Below are positions 42,675 through 51,714 of a stretch of 64,000 bases of DNA, in pieces. A model generated the notes under the pieces. The model made no database searches. It was not told where the DNA came from and worked only from the letters and a program-made list of their open reading frames with translations. The stretch comes from Halobacteriovoraceae bacterium (GTDB lineage: Bacteria > Bdellovibrionota > Bacteriovoracia > Bacteriovoracales > Bacteriovoracaceae). A program made the position numbers and the translations under genes. The stretch covers positions 62,001 to 126,000 of the forward strand of contig JACKAK010000007.1 in NCBI GenBank assembly GCA_020635115.1. The letters are read 5' to 3'. Positions within the stretch are counted from its first letter, which is position 1; every line of letters begins with the position of its first letter.

Positions 42675-45075
42675 TTTTTTTATCCCACTTCAAAAATTCA
42701 TCAGGATGAATTGCTCTTAAAATTCTCTCGTTTGTTGCTGGTATATCAAGCAAAGGATATTTATTCTTGTAATGATCTAAATAGGTTAATGCATTTTGCG
42801 CTGCAGTCCACACACTGATAGCAAGAAGCAAAGGTGGCTCTCCAACTGCCTTGGTTCCTCTCACATTCATATAATTTTCATCATTTTCTAATAACTCAAT
42901 TGTGTAGTGCCTGGGTATATCTTGAATATTAGGAATTTTATATGTACTTGGTGCGTGAGTGAGGAGAAAACCCTGATCATTGTAAACCAGGTTTTCACTT
43001 GTCACCCAACCCATTCCCTGTATAAATGCTCCTGAAATTTGTCCCTTGTCCAAGGATTCATTAATAGGTCTGCCTAAGTCCATTAAAATTTGGGAACTAC
43101 TTACTTTTAATTCTCCACTGTCTTTATCAATAATCACCTCACTTAAGGCCACTCCTTGAGTGAAATATAAGAATGCATTTCCCTGTCCTGTTAATTTATT
43201 AAACTCTATACCTGGTATTTTATAATGAGCATAATCGCTTAGACTTATTCTATTCAAATAGGCCTCAAGTATAAGATCTGAAAAATGAATAGATTTTTTT
43301 TGATACAAAACTCTATTTTCTCTGAAATCTACATTGAAATACTGAGCGACACCACTTTTCCAGTCTGCCCCTGCATTGGGATCATTCAAATGATCTATCT
43401 CTGAAACTTCAACTTCAGGTTGGCTTCCCAAACCAGATGTGTTTTTTGCCCATTTCTCTTCAGGGATTTCAAAAACTTTAAGAGCAAGTTGAGATAATCT
43501 GTATTTTATTTTTCTTACGGCCAAAAGTGCTGCTGCTCCATTTAAATCAGTACCTGAAGAAGCAGCTGTGGGTGAAGTGTTGGCATTTTTATCAGTTCTA
43601 GTGGGCATTAATCGTATTTGAGATGTTGAAATCCCTAACTCACTAGCAATTAACTGGCCAATTCTCGTATTCACTCCCTGGCCCATTTCTGTCGCTCCTG
43701 TTGCAACTTGAACCGTTCCATCCTGATGTATAATGATTGAAGCATTCGCTTGATTTAAAAATCTTGTCGTAAAGGAAATTCCAAACTTAACGGCCGTTAA
43801 AGAAAGTCCTTTGAGGTATCTGCCATTAGAAAGATTGAATTGTTCTATTTGTTTTCTCTTTAAATCGTATTCAAAGGATTCTTGGGCCTTTTTAAATAGT
43901 TCTTCTAATTTATTATTTTTAACTTCTTGTCCATAATGAGTGATATTTTTAACAGGAGTATAAAGATTTAATTTCCGAACTTCTAATGGGTCAATTTTAA
44001 GATAGTGAGAAATTTCTTCAATAATTCTTTCAATTGTAGACACACCTTTAGGGCCACCAAATCCTCTAAAGGCAGTATTAGAATGATGATTTGTTTTACA
44101 AACTTGTCCAGCAACTAACATATTTTGTATAAAGTATGCATTATCACAATGAAGCATTGCTCTTTCCATGATGGCCGTACTTAAGTCGGCATAAGCTCCA
44201 GCATCTGAAAAGAGATCAACCTTTAGCGCATTAATAGTTCCTTTCTGGTTAAATCCAACTTTATAATTAATTTTAAAAGGATTTCGCTTTCCAGTTATAA
44301 TCATATCATCATCTTTTGTTAAACATAGACGAACTGGAACATTTAATTTTTTCGCGCACAATGCGGACATCGCTGCAAATGGGGCCGACTGTGACTCCTT
44401 ACCTCCAAAACCCCCTCCCATTCTTTTTACTATACATACAACATCTTTTTGATCGATTCCGAGGGCGTGAGCGACTGTATGTTGAGTCTCAGTTGGGTGT
44501 TGAGAAGAAGTATGAATTTCAAGTTGGCCATCTTCTAGTGGATAAACAATGCTTGATTGATTTTCGAGATAAAAATGTTCTGCACCTTGAATTTCAAGAG
44601 TTCCCTCGATCTTATGTTCTGCACTTTGGTATGAATCGTTAAAGTTTCCTCTTTGAATGATCCTCTTTTCTCCAATAAACGAGTTAGCTTCAATTGCTTC
44701 TTCGATTGAGAGAATACTTGGAATGTCTTCATAAGTGATTTGAATTAATTTTTTTGAGTACTGTACATCACTCAAATTTTTACCAACAATAATTGCAATG
44801 GGTTCTCCGGCATACTGACAAATGTCAGTGGCCAAGATGGGTTGATCTTGAAAGATAGCTCCCCAAAAATTGTAATGAAAATCTTTACCCGTAAAAACGG
44901 CAATGATATTTTTATTTTTTAATGCTTTAGAAAAATCAATATTTAAAATTTTGGCATGGGCCCGATGTGAGTAGAGTACGTCTGCATAAAGTTCATTTTT
45001 GAGCATGGACCTATCATCTATGTATTCAGATTTACCTCTAACATGGCCTTGAGCACTGTCGTGGGGAATACTCAT
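42655..45075 (-). CDS. xdhB: Xanthine dehydrogenase molybdenum-binding subunit
   Basis: The protein has 806 residues. It lacks the Fe-S and FAD domains, which are on XdhA. Motifs: HVRGKSEYIDD, MGGGFGGKESQ, NTAFRGFGGPKG, TGATEMGQGVNTRIGQL and the active-site glutamate in VRGTKAVGEPPLLLAISV. The start overlaps the xdhA stop by four bases (ATGA, GGAG site). The enzyme oxidises hypoxanthine to xanthine to urate. Aldehyde oxidase-like specificity is possible but the deaminase neighbours favour purines. Confidence 0.93.
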   Translation of the reverse strand: MSIPHDSAQGHVRGKSEYIDDRSMLKNELYADVLYSHRAHAKILNIDFSKALKNKNIIAVFTGKDFHYNFWGAIFQDQPILATDICQYAGEPIAIIVGKNLSDVQYSKKLIQITYEDIPSILSIEEAIEANSFIGEKRIIQRGNFNDSYQSAEHKIEGTLEIQGAEHFYLENQSSIVYPLEDGQLEIHTSSQHPTETQHTVAHALGIDQKDVVCIVKRMGGGFGGKESQSAPFAAMSALCAKKLNVPVRLCLTKDDDMIITGKRNPFKINYKVGFNQKGTINALKVDLFSDAGAYADLSTAIMERAMLHCDNAYFIQNMLVAGQVCKTNHHSNTAFRGFGGPKGVSTIERIIEEISHYLKIDPLEVRKLNLYTPVKNITHYGQEVKNNKLEELFKKAQESFEYDLKRKQIEQFNLSNGRYLKGLSLTAVKFGISFTTRFLNQANASIIIHQDGTVQVATGATEMGQGVNTRIGQLIASELGISTSQIRLMPTRTDKNANTSPTAASSGTDLNGAAALLAVRKIKYRLSQLALKVFEIPEEKWAKNTSGLGSQPEVEVSEIDHLNDPNAGADWKSGVAQYFNVDFRENRVLYQKKSIHFSDLILEAYLNRISLSDYAHYKIPGIEFNKLTGQGNAFLYFTQGVALSEVIIDKDSGELKVSSSQILMDLGRPINESLDKGQISGAFIQGMGWVTSENLVYNDQGFLLTHAPSTYKIPNIQDIPRHYTIELLENDENYMNVRGTKAVGEPPLLLAISVWTAAQNALTYLDHYKNKYPLLDIPATNERILRAIHPDEFLKWDKKNVSKSN

Positions 45076-46484
45076 CTCAATTCTCCTAAAGTGCGCTTTA
45101 ATTTATTTTTAAATAAAACTCTTCGATAACTACTTGAACCTCTTATATCAGATATCGGTTCAAATTCTTTTAAAGCAATTTCACATAAATCTTCCAAATT
45201 AATTTTTGAAATATCTGTTCCTATTAAAAAATTCTCTGTCCTTTTTAATCTTAACGGAATAGGGGCAACTCCACCTGCAGCAATCAGAGCATCTTCAACC
45301 TGTTCACCTGATAATTTGATATTAAAGGCCAAATTAATTGTAGATATATCTAAATCTTTTCTAACACTGCTTTTAACAAATTTTAATATTCTATTTTGAG
45401 GCAAATTAAATTGAATATTTTTAATAATCTCCCCTTGTCCAAGACTGGTTTTTTTATAATTTATGAAAAAATCAGATAATTTTTCTCTACGTTGTTGGCC
45501 ATTTGAAATTATTTCAAGCTCAGCATCTAAACTCAACAGAACTGGAGCGTTATCACCAATAGGTGAGGCATTTGCAATATTTCCGACAACGGTCGCAGAA
45601 TTTTTAATCTGAGGTGATGCAAAAATATTCAAATAACGTGCATATTCTTGGCAATGAACTTCTAAAAAGTTTCTAAAACTATTTATACTTACTTTAGATC
45701 CTATTTTAACCAAACCGTGATCATTGATGAGATCATAGGATTCTTTAATAAGATGTAAACTTAAGAATTTTTTTAACTTTAGATTTCTTTTATTTTGCAT
45801 AACCCCGAGGTCAGTTGCGTTGGCCATGATTATTGCATCAGGATTTAAGGCCAAAAAATCTAGAGCTTTTTCATAACTTGTGGGGATAAAGCAAATTAAA
45901 TTTTCTGATTCAATTAATAAATCTTTTGAGCAGATAGTAAGGAGCTCATTTTCAATTGATAGAGTATGATATCTTTCTTTAAGACTCGTCTCTCTTTTTA
46001 TTTCCATCGACTGGCCAGCTTTGACTAGAGAATCAAGACCTGTACATCGACATAAATTTCCTGTTAAATAATTTTTGCATTCCTTTACAGATACAATATT
46101 TTCTTTTTTACTGATTTTTTTCTCACATAAACCTGCTAGAGACATTGCAAATCCAGGAGTACAAAAACCACACTGTGTTGCATGATTCTTAAGAATAGAC
46201 TCTTGCGCAGGATGTAGAGTATCATTATTTTCAAGAGATTCTATTGTTAAAATATGCATTCCATGGACAGTTGGAAGAGGTGTAATACAGGAGTTAATTG
46301 CGAAAAAGGCATTATCCTTGAGGGGATTTAAGCAAAGGATTGTACAAGCGCCGCAGTCGCCTTCTGCACAAACTACTTTTGTACCTGTTAAACAAAGTTC
46401 TTTTCTAATATAGTCTGAAAGCATCAAATCAGAGTAAAAATGATCAACTTCACATAACTTGCCATTTAAATAAAATTGGATCAC
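45072..46484 (-). CDS. xdhA: Xanthine dehydrogenase Fe-S/FAD subunit
   Basis: The protein has 470 residues and starts at a GTG after AGGA. The N-terminal [2Fe-2S] domain has CAEGDCGACTILC, the second cluster domain has TQCGFCTPGFAMS and NLCRCTGLDSL. From about residue 190 to 470 is the FAD-binding domain with TVVGNIANASPIGDNAPVLL. Fused Fe-S plus FAD with a separate molybdenum subunit is the common bacterial XdhAB form. Transcription order is xdhA, xdhB, xdhC, then the adenine deaminase. Confidence 0.93.
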   Translation of the reverse strand: MIQFYLNGKLCEVDHFYSDLMLSDYIRKELCLTGTKVVCAEGDCGACTILCLNPLKDNAFFAINSCITPLPTVHGMHILTIESLENNDTLHPAQESILKNHATQCGFCTPGFAMSLAGLCEKKISKKENIVSVKECKNYLTGNLCRCTGLDSLVKAGQSMEIKRETSLKERYHTLSIENELLTICSKDLLIESENLICFIPTSYEKALDFLALNPDAIIMANATDLGVMQNKRNLKLKKFLSLHLIKESYDLINDHGLVKIGSKVSINSFRNFLEVHCQEYARYLNIFASPQIKNSATVVGNIANASPIGDNAPVLLSLDAELEIISNGQQRREKLSDFFINYKKTSLGQGEIIKNIQFNLPQNRILKFVKSSVRKDLDISTINLAFNIKLSGEQVEDALIAAGGVAPIPLRLKRTENFLIGTDISKINLEDLCEIALKEFEPISDIRGSSSYRRVLFKNKLKRTLGELR

Positions 46485-46593
46485 ATGAATTCCTATCTGT
46501 TAAATTAATCACTCATTGTCTTTAAATAACTAGATAAAGACAAGTTTTAATCTTACAAAATTATAGAGTTAGCGTTATGCGTAACTAAATGCT

Positions 46594-48228
46594 CTACTCA
46601 CATTTTAGCTTTTTTCGCATTTCCCATAAGAGATGTCCAATATAGGCCCTTCGGTTTTCTTTTGTACAAATCATCAGAAGTTTGGTGATTTTTAAATTAT
46701 CTGGATCAGAATAAAGAATTTTTAACATCTCCTCAATATAGTTTGTATCGAGCGTAATATAGTTATCGGTACCAACTCCAAGTCTAACTCCTTTTTTTTC
46801 CCACCATGAAAATGGATGATCTTTGTAATCAGGGAAAGAGCCTGTGAGTTTCATATTTGAAGTGGGAAGGGCAACTAAGGAAACATTTTTCTGAATGACT
46901 CTATTGAGAACATCATGCTGGTAATGTTCTACTTCTGTTGCAGTATGAAATTTTGTTTTCAAAAAAATTTCTTTTTCTTTTTCTGTGAGTACTTGTCCTT
47001 TAAGTAGTTTTTCTTTAACTTTTGGATCATTCCATTGCATATCTAATAATTCTAAATACTCACTAGTGTTTTTTAAAATGGGGATCTTCACTGCATTAAG
47101 ATCAATAATTCTTTGATAAAGTCTATGAAAGTAATAATTTGGATTTATTCCTAAACTCAATCCATGTTCTAACGTATCGATATGCCAAATGTTCATAGAG
47201 TTATCAACAGATTGAATTCCTTTTTTTAATGTTTTCCATGTTTCTCCATGATGCGATCTTATTCTCATCCCATTTAATTGCAATTTTCTGAGCCCTTGTT
47301 TCATTTCTTCAAAATGTCTTTTTCGGTATAACTCTTTTTCATTTCCTACTGTGTCTACTTCAACTAGTTTGTCCTTTAGTTCCGGAAATTTTTTGATAAT
47401 ATTTAAGAGTTGATCGACCTGATGGTTAAAATGATCTTTTTTACTTTCAAAATGTTCACCATCAAAAAAATCGGCCTCTTTTCTAAAACAAGGTGAAAGA
47501 ACATAATCAAAATCTGGATGTTCTTTTTGAAAGTCTTTAAAACCATCATTTAAACCCAAAACAACATCAGTTTCTGTAATTTGTTCAATACCAGGTATTT
47601 TTTCGTTTTCAATGTTTGTGGCCCGAGAGAGGGTGAATTTTAGTCTTATATTTCCTACGTTATAATTATTGTAGAGCTCGCTGGCCATATGATAAGCGGC
47701 CTTTTTATGCATTAACCTATTTGTGAGAACAAGTTTTGGGAGATACAATATTTTTAAATAGGTCATAAATTGCTCACCCTCTTGCAATCTTATGAGGTGA
47801 TCCACATCACTGACATTTTTTATGCCTTTGTATAATTTACCATAGGCCTGTGATATTTTTTGTTCGTAAATTTTGGCATCTTTGCTTGAGAGTAGCTTTT
47901 CTAGATAAGGATAGAGAAAATCAGCAGTGAGAGAACCAGTGAGATGTATATGATCTTCATGATATTTTAAAGGAAAAGTTTTAAAGAATTGAAATAAAGC
48001 TTGAGACACACTGTGTCTCAAAAGAGTTGAGATATCAACCTCATCCTGCTGAAAACCATTGAGTAGCCTTCTAAATTCTTGCGTACTTTTGTCAAGTTGT
48101 GGATTGACCTTTATTTCTTGAGAATAACTTAGTAGTTCCAAAGTGTCATTGAGAGAGACTCCATTTGTATCGCTAATGATTTCTACTAATTGTTTGTAGA
48201 GTGAATTCGTCAGTATTTCTTCATTCAT
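46594..48228 (-). CDS. Large adenosine/AMP deaminase-superfamily protein
   Basis: The protein has 544 residues, with AGGAC five bases before the ATG. The superfamily motifs are all there: HEDHIHLTGSL (His93, His95), RIRSHHGETWKTLKKGIQ, IDTLEHGLSLG and VRLGVGTDNYITLDTNYIEE. At 544 residues it is well over a normal adenosine deaminase (~340), with an extra ~90-residue N-terminus and an insertion in the middle. Substrate could be adenosine, AMP or a related nucleoside. It lies just upstream of the xdh genes on the same strand but 110 bases away. Confidence 0.75.
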   Translation of the reverse strand: MNEEILTNSLYKQLVEIISDTNGVSLNDTLELLSYSQEIKVNPQLDKSTQEFRRLLNGFQQDEVDISTLLRHSVSQALFQFFKTFPLKYHEDHIHLTGSLTADFLYPYLEKLLSSKDAKIYEQKISQAYGKLYKGIKNVSDVDHLIRLQEGEQFMTYLKILYLPKLVLTNRLMHKKAAYHMASELYNNYNVGNIRLKFTLSRATNIENEKIPGIEQITETDVVLGLNDGFKDFQKEHPDFDYVLSPCFRKEADFFDGEHFESKKDHFNHQVDQLLNIIKKFPELKDKLVEVDTVGNEKELYRKRHFEEMKQGLRKLQLNGMRIRSHHGETWKTLKKGIQSVDNSMNIWHIDTLEHGLSLGINPNYYFHRLYQRIIDLNAVKIPILKNTSEYLELLDMQWNDPKVKEKLLKGQVLTEKEKEIFLKTKFHTATEVEHYQHDVLNRVIQKNVSLVALPTSNMKLTGSFPDYKDHPFSWWEKKGVRLGVGTDNYITLDTNYIEEMLKILYSDPDNLKITKLLMICTKENRRAYIGHLLWEMRKKLKCE

Positions 48229-48329
48229 TTCTTGTCCTAAGTATATAAATTCTTATTGATCTGAATACCATTTTAACAGACAATAAGATTAATAAAAGTG
48301 AACCAAAATTATTGTCTAAAGGAAATAGC

Positions 48330-48698
48330 ATGAAATCCATTCTCGTTGTTGATGATAGTAAAACCATTCAAAAACAAATTACATATTTCTGCAATGAAAC
48401 ATTTCCAGATATTAAGGTTATTACAGCAAGTTCAGGGGAAGAGGCCACTGAAATTGTCATGTCTTCCACTGAAAATTTCCTTGGTGCAATACTTGATTAT
48501 AATATGAAGGGAATGAATGGAGTTGAGCTTTCTGAAAAAATATCTGAAAAAATACCATACTCTCAAATGGTTCTATGTACAGCAAATGTCCAAGAAATGG
48601 TTCGGGCCAAGGCCGAATCTGCAGGACTTACATTTATAGAGAAACCTCTAACTATTGAAAAATTTGAAGAAATCATGGAAACATTTACTGGAGAGTAA
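48330..48698 (+). CDS. CheY-like response regulator
   Basis: The protein has 122 residues; AAAGGAA precedes the ATG. KSILVVDDSKTIQKQI has the acidic pair, GAILDYNMKGMNGVE the phosphoacceptor aspartate, MVLCTANVQ the conserved threonine and FIEKPLTIEKF the lysine. It is a single-domain receiver and the first gene of a three-gene unit with a CheC-like phosphatase and another receiver. Confidence 0.9.
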   Translation: MKSILVVDDSKTIQKQITYFCNETFPDIKVITASSGEEATEIVMSSTENFLGAILDYNMKGMNGVELSEKISEKIPYSQMVLCTANVQEMVRAKAESAGLTFIEKPLTIEKFEEIMETFTGE

Positions 48699-48700
48699 GT

Positions 48701-49321
48701 TTGCAATTAACTGATGAACAAAAAGATATTCTGGCAGAATCTTTCAATCAAGGTATTGGAAAGGCCGCAAATTCGTTTGCGATATTACTTGGAAATAAAT
48801 ATGAAGTTCACTTGGACGTGCCAGATGTTCTTATTTTAAGCATAAATGAAATGTTTAAAATTATAGAACAGAAAGCAAAAAAAGTTACTACGGTTGAACT
48901 TGACTACACAGGCCCATTTGAAGGGCATAGTTTAATGGTTTATTCTTTTGAAGATTCTCAAAAACTAGCTCAACTTTTAACTGGAGAAGAAATAGTTCCT
49001 GATACGTTATCAGAAGATGATATTGATGCTTTGAAGGAAGTTGCAAATATTGTTTTAAACGCCGGAATTGGAACGATCGGAAACATTTTCTCGGCCCAAG
49101 TTGAAACAGGGCTACCGAATTTGAAATACGGAAAAATTGAAGATTGTTTAAGTGAATATCTAGACAAAGAAGAAACGAATATTCTTTATATTAAGTCTAA
49201 ATTTAATATTGGAGATAACCCTCTGGATATAGTCATTTCATTATTACTTGAGAGTTCCAGAATTGAAGAGCTCCTGTCTTTTGTAAACGAGTATCACAAA
49301 AAATTATTTGGTGAAAAATGA
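48701..49321 (+). CDS. CheC-like phosphatase of CheY-P
   Basis: The protein has 206 residues with a TTG start two bases after the upstream stop; GGAGAG lies in the preceding gene. Two phosphatase helices with the E-x-x-N motif are visible: LAESFNQGIGKAANSFAILL and LKEVANIVLNAGIGTIGNIF. This is the double-helix pattern of CheC rather than CheX. CheC removes phosphate from CheY-P. Flanked by two CheY-like genes in one operon, it could set the lifetime of either. Confidence 0.82.
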   Translation: MQLTDEQKDILAESFNQGIGKAANSFAILLGNKYEVHLDVPDVLILSINEMFKIIEQKAKKVTTVELDYTGPFEGHSLMVYSFEDSQKLAQLLTGEEIVPDTLSEDDIDALKEVANIVLNAGIGTIGNIFSAQVETGLPNLKYGKIEDCLSEYLDKEETNILYIKSKFNIGDNPLDIVISLLLESSRIEELLSFVNEYHKKLFGEK

Positions 49322-49671
49322 ATATTTTAATTGTCGATGACTCAAAATTTGCCCTTAAGCGACTTGCAGAAATGATTCTTGCATATAATAGCGAATATAA
49401 AATCAGCATGGCCCTCGATGGTATTAAGGGGCTTGAAATTTTAAAAAAACAAAAATTTGATCTCGTAATCTCTGACTATAATATGCCAGAAATGAATGGA
49501 ATAGATTTTATTAAAGAGGCCATTCATGAATATGATGTTCCAAAAACAGCAATTATCTCAGCAAGTTCAGCATATATGACTGGAAAACAAAGAGTTCCAG
49601 ATGGAGTGTTCTACATTCAAAAACCAATCTCTCAAGAACAAATTACGAATTTTTTTGATAAGAACTTTTAA
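49318..49671 (+). CDS. CheY-like response regulator
   Basis: The protein has 117 residues. Start overlaps the CheC-like stop (ATGA). MNILIVDDSKFALKRLAEMI, LVISDYNMPEMNGIDF, AIISASSAYM and YIQKPISQEQ show the usual receiver residues. Its 3' end overlaps the convergent J-domain gene by 29 bases. Target unknown; with the other receiver it may form a small chemotaxis-like switch or act on non-flagellar motors. Confidence 0.9.
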   Translation: MNILIVDDSKFALKRLAEMILAYNSEYKISMALDGIKGLEILKKQKFDLVISDYNMPEMNGIDFIKEAIHEYDVPKTAIISASSAYMTGKQRVPDGVFYIQKPISQEQITNFFDKNF

Positions 49672-50653
49672 GAATTTCATAAGCATCTTTTAATTTCTGG
49701 AAATTTTTTTGGGATACTTTTGAGGTTTCTTCGTTTTTTAAATTTATATCTAAACTATCTGGATGATATTTTTTAGCAAGTTTGAGATATATTTTTTTTA
49801 GCTCTTTTTTGTCAGGTATATCATTCTTAATCTTAAATATTTCTTTAGCAGTCGTTATGTCATTTTTATTATTTAGCTCAGGAAGTTCGATGAGGACTTC
49901 TTCAAAACGACATAATTTTTCGAGTTCAGAAAATAATTCTTTAGGAGTATAAAGGGAGGATTTATCAATAAATGAGAATATTATAATCTTTTCCTTTTTT
50001 TCTTTGAATTTGACGATACATTTCTTTAGTGTTGCAGGAAGAGTTGAAAGTTTTTTAGCAATTTGCTCAATGAAATATTCAGATAAATCACTATCATAAA
50101 ATGATTCTAAAATACAGTTTGCACAAATTAGTTTTCTAAAATGATCAGTTGAAGGAAGTTGTCTCAAATTTTTTAGTTGTAAAATATCATTTCCAGTAAT
50201 GACTAATCTGAAAAGACTTGTAATATTTGGAATATCTACTTCCAAAAAATATTTATTTTTTAACTGTTTCAAGATCGCTGTATAAAATTCACCCCCCCCC
50301 CATGCCAAATCATCAATTGCTTTTAGAAACTCAGCAATATCTTGAAACTCTTGCTTGTCTTCTAATGGAGAAATCGATTTTAATCTACTATTGTAAATTT
50401 CTTGAATCTCATACATATATTTCTTAGTTTCTTTTTGTTTTGTGTTTTTAAACTCTGGCATATTTGTATTTTGTGACTGCATCAGCTTTTTTTGGTTTTC
50501 AATCATTACATCTAAATTAATTTTGTGATCCTTTTTCTTGTTGATTTTTTTCTCATAGATTTGTTGTATTATCGTGGCGATTACTTTTGAAAAAATAAAA
50601 GTAAAAAAAACAATAGGGAGTGTATAACTAAGAAACTCAATGATTCTATCCAT
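49643..50653 (-). CDS. Membrane-anchored J-domain protein
   Basis: The protein has 336 residues. One N-terminal membrane helix (FLSYTLPIVFFTFIFSKVIA) precedes a basic region, a middle helical domain and a C-terminal J domain (DKKELKKIYLKLAKKYHPDS with the HPD motif, and FQKLKDAYEILKSSY). DnaJ-type domains stimulate DnaK ATPase, so it likely recruits DnaK to the inner membrane. Trp118-Gly119-Gly120-Gly121 is encoded by a run of ten G residues, and a slip there would remove the J domain. Confidence 0.8.
   Translation of the reverse strand: MDRIIEFLSYTLPIVFFTFIFSKVIATIIQQIYEKKINKKKDHKINLDVMIENQKKLMQSQNTNMPEFKNTKQKETKKYMYEIQEIYNSRLKSISPLEDKQEFQDIAEFLKAIDDLAWGGGEFYTAILKQLKNKYFLEVDIPNITSLFRLVITGNDILQLKNLRQLPSTDHFRKLICANCILESFYDSDLSEYFIEQIAKKLSTLPATLKKCIVKFKEKKEKIIIFSFIDKSSLYTPKELFSELEKLCRFEEVLIELPELNNKNDITTAKEIFKIKNDIPDKKELKKIYLKLAKKYHPDSLDINLKNEETSKVSQKNFQKLKDAYEILKSSYQKNS
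50292..50301 (-). repeat. Ten-base G homopolymer inside the J-domain gene
   Basis: Ten consecutive C on the plus strand (G in the coding strand) at codons 118-121. This is exceptional for AT-rich DNA and is a candidate slippage or phase-variation tract. In-frame at the length given. Confidence 0.85.
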
Positions 50654-50682
50654 AAATACAATTATATATTATAATCAATAAT

Positions 50683-51690
50683 ATGAAGTTTTTTCTTAAA
50701 GAATTGCCCTTAAATTTAAAAGTAGATTGGAAGATTTCACGAGGATCTTCAAGACAAAAATTGAATTATATACTCTTTCATGAGCAAGAAGGATTCTTAG
50801 GCATGGGGGAAATAGCGCCAAATTCCTACTATGGGGATAGTCCTCAAAAAGTTCAAAAGGATTTTGAAAAATTAAATTTGATTTCTTCAAATTGTAAAAA
50901 TATTGATGATCTATTTTCTCAACTAAATGACAACACATTCACAAATTCATTTATGTCGGCATTAGTTCAAAGTTTTATATCAAAATCAGACTTAGAAAAT
51001 GCAAATAATGTTAAGTGTCAAACATCTCAGTCAATACCTATACTTGACTTTAGCGAATTTGAGAAATTTTTTAAACAATTTAATCTCAAGGATTTTACTT
51101 ACATCAAGGTTAAAATTGATAAGAATAATTCTGCTGAGTTTGTAAATCTTGTTGAAACATTTTTAGCAACACATCAAAAATTGCGTATTGATGCTAATGA
51201 ATCATTCTTGAATTTAAACGAATTTTTAGAATTCACCCAAAAGATAAATTTAAGTAAAGTTCAGTTCTTTGAACAACCATTTAGCGCTAAGAACAAGCAA
51301 ACATATATAGACCTTTTTACTAGAGTAAAATCCAATCAACTACCTATGAAAATTATCTTAGATGAAAATATCACTCATCAGGCCATAACCGAGGATTACC
51401 AAAATATGGCCCATGGTGTGAATTTTAAATTTAGCAAGTCGGGTGGAATTAAAAATTTAACCCATCAAATACAGCAGGCCAAAAAATTAGGATTGGAGGT
51501 AATGATCGGATGCATGATTGAAACATCTTTAGGTATTTCACAGGCCTTATTATTAAATGAATCTGTTGATTATTTCGACCTTGATGGTTTTTTCTTTATT
51601 GAAAATGAACCTTTTAAACTCCTATCTACTCAACAAGACAAGATTTATCTTTCACAGCCTTTTAGTCAAACCCAACTAAGTGTATACTAA
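50683..51690 (+). CDS. Enolase-superfamily dipeptide epimerase (L-Ala-D/L-Glu epimerase-like)
   Basis: The protein has 335 residues. Conserved enolase-superfamily sites: KVKID (second-strand Lys pair), LRIDANESF, FFEQPF, IILDENITH, NFKFSKSGGIKNL with the later lysine, and GCMIETSLGISQAL; DYFDLDGFF is the end-strand pattern of dipeptide epimerases. It probably epimerises murein-derived L-Ala-D-Glu to L-Ala-L-Glu for use in recycling, but o-succinylbenzoate synthase cannot be ruled out. It is followed by a lytic transglycosylase gene, which supports a murein link. No ribosome site is obvious before the ATG. Confidence 0.75.
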   Translation: MKFFLKELPLNLKVDWKISRGSSRQKLNYILFHEQEGFLGMGEIAPNSYYGDSPQKVQKDFEKLNLISSNCKNIDDLFSQLNDNTFTNSFMSALVQSFISKSDLENANNVKCQTSQSIPILDFSEFEKFFKQFNLKDFTYIKVKIDKNNSAEFVNLVETFLATHQKLRIDANESFLNLNEFLEFTQKINLSKVQFFEQPFSAKNKQTYIDLFTRVKSNQLPMKIILDENITHQAITEDYQNMAHGVNFKFSKSGGIKNLTHQIQQAKKLGLEVMIGCMIETSLGISQALLLNESVDYFDLDGFFFIENEPFKLLSTQQDKIYLSQPFSQTQLSVY

Positions 51691-51714
51691 TTGAGTATCC
51701 AAGGAGTGGATGAT

